A DNA stretch of 64,000 nucleotides from Kribbella catacumbae DSM 19601 (GTDB lineage: Bacteria > Actinomycetota > Actinomycetes > Propionibacteriales > Kribbellaceae), in the NCBI RefSeq assembly GCF_000372465.1, contig NZ_AQUZ01000039.1:16410-80409 (forward strand), read 5' to 3'. Under the pieces are notes generated by a model. It had not been told where the DNA came from and did not search any database. It saw only the letters and a list, made by a program, of their open reading frames with translations. The position numbers and the translations under genes are program-made. Below are positions 54,301-62,406 of this stretch, one piece after another (position 1 is the first letter of the stretch; each line of letters starts with the position of its first letter).

Positions 54301-55056
54301 ATGAGCGTCGTGCAAGACTCCGGCCGGGGGTACCACTTCATCCCCTCAGTACGCCAGTATTCCGCGGGCGTCAGAGCCACCCAGGGCCACGGTCTCCATC
54401 GTTGCACCTTCGCCGAACTGACACCGCTCTCCGAAGGTCTATCCAGGGCTGTAGAACAGCTCGCTGGACTTGGACTACCCACACATGCTCTCTGCGCACT
54501 CGAACTACGCTCCCCGCGGCCGCAGTCAGAAGGCGCCTTCGACGCCTTCAACAACCTCTACCGCAAACTGCTCGACCAAGCGGGCCTCCTGATCCAAGGA
54601 GCCAATCCGATCGCCCGTACAAATGTCTGTCCGGTCGCTCAGGCACCTGACGAGCCGGCACTACATGCATTCGTCTACTCGGCCCCTCAGGAAGATCAAG
54701 GCACCGCCGTCGACTTCGTAGTGTCCGGCAGCGCCGAGGCTCCAGAGGCGCGCGGCTCGTACCGGCTGTACGCCGCGGCCCCTGACGACCTCACACCGGA
54801 CGGAATCGTCATCAAAGCAAACTGGGTCGTGGACGAGATGGAACGCCGACTCGACACCCTCGGAGCCAGCTGGTCCGCATGCTCGGCCGTCGAGGTGTAC
54901 ACAGCTCGCTCAGCACAAGCAGCGCTGCCTGTTCTCGATGAGCGCGTCAGAAGCGGCAGACCTGCGACCTGGCACAACGCCGCCCCACCTGTAGTCGGGC
55001 TTGAGTTCGAGATGGACTGTCGCAGGGTCAGCTCCGAGAAGTACCTAGGGGATTGA
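54301..55056 (+). CDS. RidA-superfamily-like protein, probable LysR target
   Basis: 251 residues, ATG with AAGGAGG upstream. The segment VKANWVVDEMERRLDTLGASWSACSAVEVYTA, read in two pieces, resembles the RidA-like fold of larger deaminases (2-aminomuconate deaminase type). FVVSGSAEAP and LYRKLLDQAGLLIQGANP are also consistent with that group. The identification is tentative. The divergent LysR gene and the downstream FMN reductase suggest an inducible catabolic or detoxifying unit. Confidence 0.55.
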   Translation: MSVVQDSGRGYHFIPSVRQYSAGVRATQGHGLHRCTFAELTPLSEGLSRAVEQLAGLGLPTHALCALELRSPRPQSEGAFDAFNNLYRKLLDQAGLLIQGANPIARTNVCPVAQAPDEPALHAFVYSAPQEDQGTAVDFVVSGSAEAPEARGSYRLYAAAPDDLTPDGIVIKANWVVDEMERRLDTLGASWSACSAVEVYTARSAQAALPVLDERVRSGRPATWHNAAPPVVGLEFEMDCRRVSSEKYLGD

Positions 55057-55110
55057 GAGACCGAGGCTTCTACCCATCGATCTCCCATTGACCACTGAGA
55101 TTCTCGGCTC

Positions 55111-55737
55111 ATGGTCATCCTCGGCCTCTGTGGGAGCCTGCGACGCGACTCCTACAACCATCGGCTGCTGGCAGCCGCCGCCAGCTTGCCCAACGGGCTG
55201 ACATTGGAGGTATTCGAGGGCCTGCGCGAGATCCCGCCCTACGATGCGGACGGCAGCGCGCCGGGACAGATGGCGACTCTTCTGAACGCGATTGCCGAGG
55301 CAGACGCACTCCTCATCGCCACGTCGGAGTACGACGCATCGCAGCCGAGCCACCTCAAGAATGCCTTGGACTGGGTATCGAGACCGTTCCCCCACAACGC
55401 CCTACAGGGCAAGCCGGTCGCAGTAATCGGCGCCTCCACCGGGCTTTTCGGAGCCGCCTGGGCGCAGGCAGACCTGCGAGATGTCCTGAAGACGATCGGT
55501 GCCAGAGTGGTGGATGAGGCACTCGCCGTCATTCAGGCTGACAATGCTTTCGCTTCCGACGGCCGTCTGAAAGATCCACGCCTGCAATCGGCCCTAGCGA
55601 AACTCATCGATCAGCTCACGAGCGCCGTGAACGGAAGGCCAACACCCACCAGTGCGCCGGCTGTACCGCAGGCTAGTCGTGCGCGGGTGCGGCCTCGTCT
55701 TGGCCGGGTGCTGTCGCCATGGCAGTTGCGATCTTGA
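55111..55737 (+). CDS. NAD(P)H-dependent FMN reductase
   Basis: 208 residues. GSLRRDSYN (8-16) binds FMN phosphate, TSEYDASQPSHLKNALDW corresponds to the P-x-Y-N-x-S-x-P-G-x-L-K-N-A-x-D motif, and PVAVIGASTGLFG completes the flavodoxin-like fold. The C-terminal 25 residues are Pro/Arg-rich and overlap the convergent TPR gene, so they are probably dispensable. It could supply reduced flavin to an oxygenase, none of which is nearby. Confidence 0.88.
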   Translation: MVILGLCGSLRRDSYNHRLLAAAASLPNGLTLEVFEGLREIPPYDADGSAPGQMATLLNAIAEADALLIATSEYDASQPSHLKNALDWVSRPFPHNALQGKPVAVIGASTGLFGAAWAQADLRDVLKTIGARVVDEALAVIQADNAFASDGRLKDPRLQSALAKLIDQLTSAVNGRPTPTSAPAVPQASRARVRPRLGRVLSPWQLRS

Positions 55738-56752
55738 GGTTCCCACGGATGGTGGCGAGGAGGGGGTGGCCGGGCTCGACGTGTGGGACTAGCAGGTCCA
55801 GCGCGCGCTGGTGAAGGGAGATCGCCTCAGCGCGCTGGCAACAACGCCGACGAATCGTGCCTAGAGTTGTGAGAGTGGGCGCGAGCTCAGGATGACGATC
55901 CCCCAGCGCGCGCTCCTTACCGTCAAGCGCAAGACGAGCCCGGCTCTCAGCAGTTGCAAGATCGCCACAGTCGAGCGCGATGGTTGCCAGATTGCCGTTG
56001 ACCACGGCAACCTCATAGTGATCGGCACCGAGCTGGTCGGTGAAGGTCGCACGGCTACTCATCAGCAGTGCTTCAGCTTCTTCGTGGTGGCCGACATCTA
56101 TCAGCAGGGCCGCGAGCGCACCCTCGTCGGCAGCAACGGCAAGCGGATCCGGAGCTGTCGTCTTGCGAAGACGGAGCCCTTGCCGCGCCCACCTCACGCC
56201 CTCGTCTGCCATCCCTCGTGCGTGCGAGAGCCCGCCGAGGTTGTGATAGATCACGGCAGCGAAATTTGCGTCACCAGTCGACTTCGCAGTATCCAGAGCA
56301 AGTCGATATAGATGTTCAGCCTCCGCGAAACCACCGCTGTACTTGAGTGTCATGGCCAGGTCGTGCCGCACTGCCGCGGTCTGCGCGGAGTCAGCTCCAC
56401 ACACTTCAACAGCCAACGCCAGAGCCTGCCGATAAGCCAGTTCAGCCTCGCCCCATCGGCCGGCGGATCGCGCAGCCTTTCCCTGGCTGGACAGGTGGCC
56501 AACTCTCACTCTGTCATCGGCAGCGGCCTCGGCAGCCTGCGCCCACGTACTCGCGGCGCGGAGCCAGTCGGCCGCGGCGGTGAGCAGCTGTGCTGCCGCC
56601 ACCAGCGTGTCATACCTCTCCGCGCCGTCCAGAAGCTCAGCCGCTTGAACCGCCAATCCACCAGCTGCACAAGGATCGTCACCAGCCAACGCCGCCGCCC
56701 GCTCCAACAGCAAAACTGCTTCATCCACCTCGGACGCAGCCCTCCCTGTCAC
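55673..56752 (-). CDS. Tetratricopeptide repeat protein
   Basis: 359 residues from the GTG at 56752, which forms a GTGA overlap with the stop of the small membrane protein gene upstream. At least six TPR units of the kinesin-light-chain type are visible (GRWGEAELAYRQALAL, GGFAEAEHLYRLALDTAK, GHHEEAEALLMSSRATF, GDLATAESRARLALDGK, QRAEAISLHQRALDLL). No catalytic domain. The tight coupling suggests that it binds or scaffolds the three small membrane proteins. A decayed fragment of a second copy lies at 61590-61765. Confidence 0.88.
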   Translation of the reverse strand: MTGRAASEVDEAVLLLERAAALAGDDPCAAGGLAVQAAELLDGAERYDTLVAAAQLLTAAADWLRAASTWAQAAEAAADDRVRVGHLSSQGKAARSAGRWGEAELAYRQALALAVEVCGADSAQTAAVRHDLAMTLKYSGGFAEAEHLYRLALDTAKSTGDANFAAVIYHNLGGLSHARGMADEGVRWARQGLRLRKTTAPDPLAVAADEGALAALLIDVGHHEEAEALLMSSRATFTDQLGADHYEVAVVNGNLATIALDCGDLATAESRARLALDGKERALGDRHPELAPTLTTLGTIRRRCCQRAEAISLHQRALDLLVPHVEPGHPLLATIRGNLKIATAMATAPGQDEAAPAHD

Positions 56753-57114
56753 CAACGGTCCCGCACCGCCGACTCGTTGCGATTCCCGCCGCAACCATTA
56801 GGTGGGCAAGGTTCCGGCTCATCCGGCTCTTCATCCATCATTCGTGCCACAGTTGCCGAGTTGCCAGCGGCACCCGTCGCGACCACGGCGCTGGTCAGCG
56901 GCAACGCACTCGCAGCAGCAACCGTCAGGGCTGTAACCGCACGACGTCCCCGAACCGACCAGCCATCATCCCGGGCTGCTCGCTTGGTGTGGTTTCCGGT
57001 GCACTCGATCTGCGTACAGTTCACTAGTGCCACCGCATCAGACGCGGCAGCCACCTGCAGCGCAGCAGTAGCCGCGACACCTAGCGCGGCAACGCGCATC
57101 ACCCGAGCCCTCAA
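56749..57114 (-). CDS. Small membrane protein with two C-x4-C-xxN-RAxRD motifs (C)
   Basis: 121 residues from a TTG at 57114 (AGGAG upstream; an ATG at 57099 is an alternative). Order: hydrophobic helix (VAALGVAATAALQVAAA), motif CTQIECTGNHTKRAARD, second helix (AVTALTVAAASALPLTSAVV), acidic linker MMDEEPDEPEP, second motif CPPNGCGGNRNESAVRD. The second motif has lost the Arg of R-A. The two motifs lie after successive membrane helices, so they may face opposite sides. Last of three paralogues and coupled to the TPR gene. No known family. Confidence 0.75.
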   Translation of the reverse strand: MRARVMRVAALGVAATAALQVAAASDAVALVNCTQIECTGNHTKRAARDDGWSVRGRRAVTALTVAAASALPLTSAVVATGAAGNSATVARMMDEEPDEPEPCPPNGCGGNRNESAVRDRW

Positions 57115-57183
57115 GTGACCACTCCTAACGACATCTCGCGACTTTGGGCACGCCGGCAAGATCCATACTCCGCCCCCGATGCG

Positions 57184-57534
57184 CTACTCATCGCGGGCGC
57201 CACGCTCGTTGTGGTTGCCACCGCACCCGTTGGGCGGACACTCTTCTTCATCGTCGGGTGGCTCGCTGGGCCCGTCATCCATCATTCGGGCCGCGGACGC
57301 CGGGGCGTTAGAGCTGAGCGTCGCGATCAAGACGCTGGACAGCGGCAACGCGATCGCAGCAGCGGCTGCCAAGGCCGTAACCGCACGACCTCCCCGTACC
57401 GACCAGCCATCATCCCGGGCTGCTCGCTCGTTGTGGTTGCCGCCACATTCGAGCTGTGTACAGGTCATTCGTGCCGCTGCATCAGACGCGGCCACCACTG
57501 CAGCGCTGCGGTAGCCGCGACACCTGCGCGGCAA
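57184..57534 (-). CDS. Small membrane protein with two C-x4-C-xxN-RAxRD motifs (B)
   Basis: 116 residues in the frame from a TTG at 57534. Both motifs are present: CTQLECGGNHNERAARD and CPPNGCGGNHNERGARDE, separated by a hydrophobic helix (AVTALAAAAAIALPLSSVLI) and an acidic linker. Compared with paralogue C the N-terminal DNA has lost two single bases, so the ATG matching that of C is out of frame and the first helix is scrambled. The gene may start at the in-frame ATG before CTQLEC or may be degenerating. Confidence 0.6.
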   Translation of the reverse strand: MPRRCRGYRSAAVVAASDAAARMTCTQLECGGNHNERAARDDGWSVRGGRAVTALAAAAAIALPLSSVLIATLSSNAPASAARMMDDGPSEPPDDEEECPPNGCGGNHNERGARDE

Positions 57535-57627
57535 CGCACATCACCCGAGCCCTCAAGGCAGCAGTCTCAACGACATCTCGCGACCTCTAGGGTACGCCGG
57601 GTAGCTCCGCTGACGCCCCTCGTTGTG

Positions 57628-58131
57628 CTACTCATCGCGCGCAGCACGCTCGTTGTGGTTCCCGCCACACCCGTTGGGCGGACACGGCTCTGGATCCTCA
57701 GGTGGATCCACAGGCTCGCGGTCCATCATTCGCGCCGCTGCCACCGCGTCCATCGTGCCGGGCGTCGTTCCCACAGCGCATGCCACTGGCAACGCCATTG
57801 CAGCGGCTGCCGCCAGGGCCGCAATTGCACGACGTGCGACCATCGGCCAATCACCATCCCGAACCGCGCGCTCGCTGTAGTTTGTTCCACACTCGGCGAT
57901 CGTGCAGATCACCCGCGCCGACGCGTCAGCTGCGCCAACCAGCTGCACTGCCGTCGCAACTGCGACAGCGAACGCAGCAACCCGCAGCGGACGAGCCGTC
58001 AAGTTACTCCACTGATCCAGCCCAACCTGACCAACAACTTCGGCAGGCTCCTTCGCTGCATAGCTCAACTTAGTCGCGGTCTCTGCCGGTGAGCAGGATG
58101 ATTTTTGCTGAGCGTTGTTCGAGTTGTTCAT
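57628..58131 (-). CDS. Small membrane protein with two C-x4-C-xxN-RAxRD motifs (A)
   Basis: 167 residues, ATG with a GGGGGAACC site. A 50-residue polar N-terminus (NNSNNAQQKSSC...) absent from the paralogues precedes a helix (RVAAFAVAVATAVQLVGAA), motif CTIAECGTNYSERAVRD, a second helix (AIAALAAAAAMALPVACAV), a Pro/Asp/Glu linker and motif CPPNGCGGNHNERAARDE. First and longest gene of the leftward set A-B-C-TPR. The six motif copies across three proteins suggest a metal site or a protein-binding tag. Function unknown. Confidence 0.78.
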   Translation of the reverse strand: MNNSNNAQQKSSCSPAETATKLSYAAKEPAEVVGQVGLDQWSNLTARPLRVAAFAVAVATAVQLVGAADASARVICTIAECGTNYSERAVRDGDWPMVARRAIAALAAAAAMALPVACAVGTTPGTMDAVAAARMMDREPVDPPEDPEPCPPNGCGGNHNERAARDE

Positions 58132-58546
58132 CGGTTCCCCCGTTCATGTGGTTCTTCTCAATTCCAGCGTTCGGCACAGACTCTGCCCGCTACCGCTCGG
58201 AAAACGATGGGCATGCCGATGCCCAGCTCGGCGATGAGCCGCGCTGGTTGTGGGAACCAGACGCTGTACTCATGCCACAAGTCAGATCTGCTGTATTTGG
58301 GGCGGTAAGCAACGAACTAACCGGTTCGGCGGGCGCTCCCCTGTATTGAAGGCTGATCGGCCCGCTTGATCTGGCCATGCGGGCGGCCGATCTCTCGACA
58401 GGTCACGGTCGCGACGGCTTCGACGGCCTCGCTCGCAGCGACCAGACTGCTATCCGACGCCTACGATCACCAGAGTGGGATCGTTACGGCCAAGCCGTCG
58501 CTGAGTTGGAGCCGTGCTGGTGTTCGCCCTAGGCTCGGACTGTGAA
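58132..58546. other. Intergenic region, no supported gene
   Basis: About 415 bases between operon A-B-C-TPR and the end of the ZIP pseudogene. It should contain the operon promoter at its left side. Short ORFs exist on both strands, but none has a ribosome binding site or a recognisable product. Confidence 0.4.
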
Positions 58547-59813
58547 CTAGTTGTCGCCGATGTAGACGGTGCCTCTCTCGCGTATCAGCTCCGTGAAGGA
58601 CAAGCTGGTCGACGCTGCTGTGGCGACGGAAACGCCGCCCGAGAAGACCTCGTAGTAGACGAAACCGTCATGGTTGGAGGGATTCCAGGCGATGCCGTCA
58701 GGCATGTCGCCGACAGACAGCAAGCGCAGGTTCGTCGGCTTGGGACGAGCTGGATGATCACCTGGACGATGGCACCTACTCCAACGCCGAACAGCGCCGA
58801 CGCGAGGGCGGGGTCGTTGACAGAAGCGCCGATCGCCGCGCCGATGATCGCTGGTCCGCCGGCTAGCAGCCCGGGCCGAGGAGCCGGATCAGGGACGGTC
58901 GCCGGTGGGCCAGTGCTGCCACGATGGCCAGCCCTTCCGTGGTGTTGTGCAGCGCGAAGCCGACCACCAACGCGGCGCCCAGAGGAAGCTCGCCGACCGC
59001 GTAGGCCGACCCGACGGCCGGCCCCTCGCCGAGGTTGTGCAACCCGATGCCGATTGCAATCATCGATGCCAGCCGGGTGCCGTCCGACCCGGCGGCCGGC
59101 TGCTTCGACTCACGGCCCTTGAGGTATCGGTCGGCTGCGGTCAGCGCCAGGAAGGACAGGCCGGCGCCGAGGATGACCAGGAGCGGACCGCCGAAAGCGC
59201 CGCCGGATACGGGCCGCGAGGTCGAGCCCTTCGATGGTCGCGTCGATGGCGAGGAAGGCGAGGAGCCCGACGGTGACAGCCATCAGCCCGCGGATCACGC
59301 GCAGCCGGGCTCTTCGCAGTACAGGTAGGAAGATCATCCCAAGAGCGACCGGGATGACGCCCACGTAGGTATCAAGCAGCGCCATCAGGGCCAGGAGCCG
59401 GGTACCCGTGGCGGGTGACTTGACGGCTGCGGGGATCTCGTGCTCGATGACGGCGCCGGTCGAGGTCAGCATCGCGACCGTGAAGGGCTGCCCTTCCGGC
59501 CATGGATAGTCCACGTGGACGGTCTCTTCGCCGAGCCGGCCCAACGGCTCGGTTGCGCCGGTGTAGACATCGTTCACTGCGATTTGCGCGACTTGCACCG
59601 GATCAGGACCGGTGTTGCGAAGGGTGAGTTCGATGATGCCGGGCGACAGCGTGACCCGCTCGACCACCAGCTCCTCGACCGGGGTCCGGTCCGCTCGGGC
59701 AGACTCCGGCCGCCGAGGACGGCGAGTGCGGTCAGGGCGATCGCCATCACGACAACGGCGGCGATCGCGATAACCGCGACCGGTGCACGTCCACGAAGGC
59801 CAGGAGCGGTCAC
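58547..59813 (-). pseudogene. ZIP family metal transporter, frameshifted
   Basis: Starts with a GTG overlapping the multicopper oxidase stop (GAGTGA). The pieces in order are VTAPGLRGRAPVAVIAIAAV; then, after a frameshift near 59680 in a C run, VERVTLSPGIIELTLRNTG...RGLMAVTVGLLAFLAID; then, after another near 59210, GGAFGGPLLVILGAG...HNLGEGPAVG...HNTTEGLAIVA, the metal-binding helices of ZIP transporters; and a third break near 58870. The C-terminus does not look like ZIP. ZIP proteins move divalent metals into the cytoplasm; this copy is unlikely to be functional unless these are sequencing errors. Confidence 0.75.
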
Positions 59814-60831
59814 TCGGTCACCTCGAAGAAGCCCATCCACCCGAGATCAGCGCACTCGCTCTTGTGCGCGTGAAACAGTACTTGCCCAGATGCGGGAACC
59901 TCAACTCGCCAGATCCCGCGCTGACCCTGCGCCTGGACGACAATGTCGGTGTACTCCGACGACTCGAGCCGGGTACCGGTCGGGAAGTAGTCGAAGAGGT
60001 TCCCGTGCAGGTGAAAGCTGTTGATCGGGTCGTACTCCAGGATGTTCGCCAGATAGACCCGGACCAGCTGACCGCGCTTCACCCGGACCGGCTCGTGCAT
60101 GTTGTGGAACGGGATCCCGTTGACCGCGTAGAGCTGGTTGCCCTGAGCATCGAAGGTGGTGTTGTAGCCGTTCATCACCATCACCAACTCGTCCGCCGCC
60201 GACCGGGGCTGCGGTGGGTCGATGACGAACACGCCGTACATGCCGCGCGCGATGTGCTCAGCCAGCGGACCCACGTGACAGTGGTAGAGATGAACCCGAA
60301 CGGCTCCGCGTCGAACTCGTAGACGAACTCGCCGCCAGGTTCGATCACGCCGCGGCCGATCCCCGGTACGCCGTCCATCTCCGCAGGGTGGATGCCGTGG
60401 AAGTGCATCGTGTGCGGATGCTCCGATCCGTTGATGAACCGCACCCGCAGCCGATCGCCGGCCTTGCAGTGCAGGGTCGGCCCCGGCACTCTCCCGTTGA
60501 ACGTCCAGCTGGGGAACCAGACTCCTGGAGCAACCTCGATCTCACGATCGATCGCGGAGATCTCCCACTCCCGCAGAGTCCGGCCGTCGGGCAGCTTCGA
60601 GGTCTTGCCGTGGTCGAAACCCCGGAGGATCTCGGTCGGGTTGAATCCGTTCGCCAGATGGTCGACCTGGCCGCCGCGGAAGGTCGGGCCGTTGATACCG
60701 CCACCATGCGCGGCGTGGGCGCCATGATCCACCGGCGGCGTCGGATCGGCCTGTGCCGCTCCACCGGAGACCGCGCCGAGGGCCACCCCGGCCCCACCCA
60801 GCAGGAAGCCCCTGCGAGCCGCGCCCGACAT
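59810..60831 (-). pseudogene. Multicopper oxidase, single frameshift
   Basis: The N-terminal part (60831 to about 60285) has a Tat signal (RRGFLLGGAG), NGRVPGPTLHCKAGDRLRVRF and HTMHFHGIHP (type 3 copper ligands). The frame then changes, and the remainder (to 59810) gives HLYHCHVGPLAEH, NSFHLHGNLF and VLFHAHKSECADLGWMG. A one-base loss at GGGTT near 60285 separates them; with it restored, all four copper-binding His clusters are present. The start overlaps the DtxR stop (TGATG). Probably a metal-oxidising or copper-handling enzyme before the frameshift. Confidence 0.8.
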
Positions 60832-61538
60832 CAGGCAACCTCACCGTGTACGACGGCAGCGAGCATCGGCGCGAGGGCGTGCCTATTGGCGCCGACCTTC
60901 ACCCACACCGGTCCGCCGAACGGCTCGCGGTCCATCACCTCGAGTACGGCGCCCGGGGTGATCCCGCGCTCAGCCAGGTACCTCAGCGCCGCGCTGTCGT
61001 CATCGGCGACCCGTTCCACCCGGAACCGGCTGCCTGCCGGAACACCACCCAGCGGCGCGGCCCACGACTCCACATGACGACCACTACGCGGCGGAATCGG
61101 GTCACCATGCGGATCACGGCTCGGGTGCCCGAGGAACTCGTCGATCCGGTCCTCCAGGCGCTCACTGATCGCATGTTCCAGGATGTCGGCTTCCTCGTGG
61201 ACCTCGTCCCAGCTCAGCCCCAGCACCTCGACCAGGAAGGTCTCGACCATCCGATGCCGGCGCGTCACTCCCCGCGCGTGCCGCACACCGTGGTCCGTCA
61301 GCCTGATCGCATGACTTGCTGAGCGGGTGATCAGTTTGCCGGCCTCGAGCCGCTTCAACATCGCCGAAACCGTCGGCGGCGCGACCCGAAGCCGCTCGGC
61401 GAGGCCGGAGGTCGTCACCGACACCTTCCGGCCGACCAGCTTAAAGATCGTCCGCAGACAGTCCTCGACCGCCTCGGTATGAGCGATCTCGCAACAAGCA
61501 CCTGGACCGGCTGGCGACTCGGGGGGCGATTGGTCCAC
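60831..61538 (-). CDS. DtxR/MntR-family metal-dependent repressor
   Basis: 235 residues from a GTG at 61538. The N-terminal winged helix (EAVEDCLRTIFKLV, SGLAERLRVAPPTVSAMLKRLE) and dimerisation/metal domain (GLSWDEVHEEADILEHAISERLEDRID) are those of DtxR/IdeR/MntR; a C-terminal SH3-like FeoA domain (about 165-235) follows. It is first in a three-gene overlapping operon with the oxidase and ZIP transporter, so it probably senses Mn or Fe and controls them. This gene is intact while its partners are frameshifted. Confidence 0.9.
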   Translation of the reverse strand: MDQSPPESPAGPGACCEIAHTEAVEDCLRTIFKLVGRKVSVTTSGLAERLRVAPPTVSAMLKRLEAGKLITRSASHAIRLTDHGVRHARGVTRRHRMVETFLVEVLGLSWDEVHEEADILEHAISERLEDRIDEFLGHPSRDPHGDPIPPRSGRHVESWAAPLGGVPAGSRFRVERVADDDSAALRYLAERGITPGAVLEVMDREPFGGPVWVKVGANRHALAPMLAAVVHGEVA

Positions 61539-61589
61539 AATGGCGCCACGTAGCACGGTCCGGGCTCGTGTCGCCCAAAGGCCGAGATT

Positions 61590-61765
61590 GCACTTCATGC
61601 TCCAAACCATCAAGTGCAAGACATGCTCGGCGCGCAGCAGTTGCAAGATCGCCACAGTCGAGTGCAATAGTCGCCAGATTGCCGCTGGCCGCGGCAACCT
61701 CATAGGTGATCGGCACCGAGCCAGTCAGTGAAAGTCGCACGGCTGTTCGTCAGCAGGCAACACCA
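61590..61765 (-). pseudogene. Fragment of TPR protein gene
   Basis: Encodes, with a frameshift, SRATFTDWLGADH then EVAAASGNLATIALDCGDL and ATAARRACLALDG, which matches residues in the C-terminal half of the complete TPR gene at 55673-56752 at both DNA and protein level. It has no start or stop of its own. It is a leftover from duplication or recombination and overlaps the upstream region of the DtxR gene. Confidence 0.8.
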
Positions 61766-61848
61766 AGTAGGTCCGAGGCAGCAATGGCAGGGGTGCCGCT
61801 GGCGGTCGATCACCATCCTGTGTCCGCGTACGACCTCACGTACCGTTC

Positions 61849-62330
61849 TCAGTACGACCTGACATGTAGGTCGGTCTCCGCGAGTCTTTGCTCGTCTGAG
61901 CTACGGAGTCCTGGATGAACGGTCGTCATTTCCGCGCCCTGCAGGTTGCGGGCGCAACCTTGGCCAGTCCGGCATCCACGATGGTGACCCTTCACGGTCC
62001 GTCGCTCGGCGTGTTTGTGGCGGTGGTCGTGGATGTCGTGGCCGACCGGGATGTCATGCCAGTGCAACTTCTTGAGCCGGTTGTGCAGGTGCGGCTGGTT
62101 CCGTTTGCTGTCAGGACGCAGTGGGCATCCCGGCCTACCAGGTCGATACGGCCCAAAAGCGTTGAGAACATGGGGATTTCGTTCGTCTTGGCGAAGGTCT
62201 TCCCAACACCGAGGAGGTCGCCAATCCCAGGCGCGATCTGTGATGATGACTCAGCGGGCATGGCCCCCTGCGGTGATCTGGCCGGCGTAGGAACCAGCAA
62301 GATCACCTCACGGGCCATGCCCGCCAGTCA
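61849..62330 (-). pseudogene. ISAs1-family transposase remnant
   Basis: Frame one gives KTNEIPMFSTLLGRIDLVG, and after a one-base shift comes NQPHLHNRLKKLHWHDIPVG and HAERRTVK. These are the central motifs of ISAs1-type transposases (NEI...L..L.L, KGNQP..., W.DIPV, R.E.RTVKV). The N- and C-terminal parts are missing. It lies between the TPR fragment and the FG-GAP gene and shows that this border has been a site of insertion and decay. Confidence 0.75.
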
Positions 62331-62364
62331 TCGACCACCGGCGTGTCGAAAACCCACCGGATGA

Positions 62365-62394
62365 CTCTGCCGCACCCCTGAGGGGGAGGCAGAG
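62365..62394 (-). terminator. Terminator after the FG-GAP gene
   Basis: CTCTGCC/GGCAGAG outer stem and CCCC/GGGG inner stem, 13 bases past the stop codon at 62407 in the leftward direction, followed by TTTT in the transcript sense. Confidence 0.6.
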
Positions 62395-62406
62395 TGGTGG
62401 TGCCGA

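Noticed and set aside
58190..58378. 62-codon leftward ORF in the gap upstream of the Cys-motif operon
   Set aside because: No ribosome binding site, Ser/Pro-rich composition, and no similarity to the neighbouring paralogues.
61849..62067. His-rich small protein (HWHDIPVGHDIHDHRHKH) as a metal-binding peptide
   Set aside because: The His-rich segment is the frameshifted W-x-D-I-P-V region of an ISAs1 transposase.
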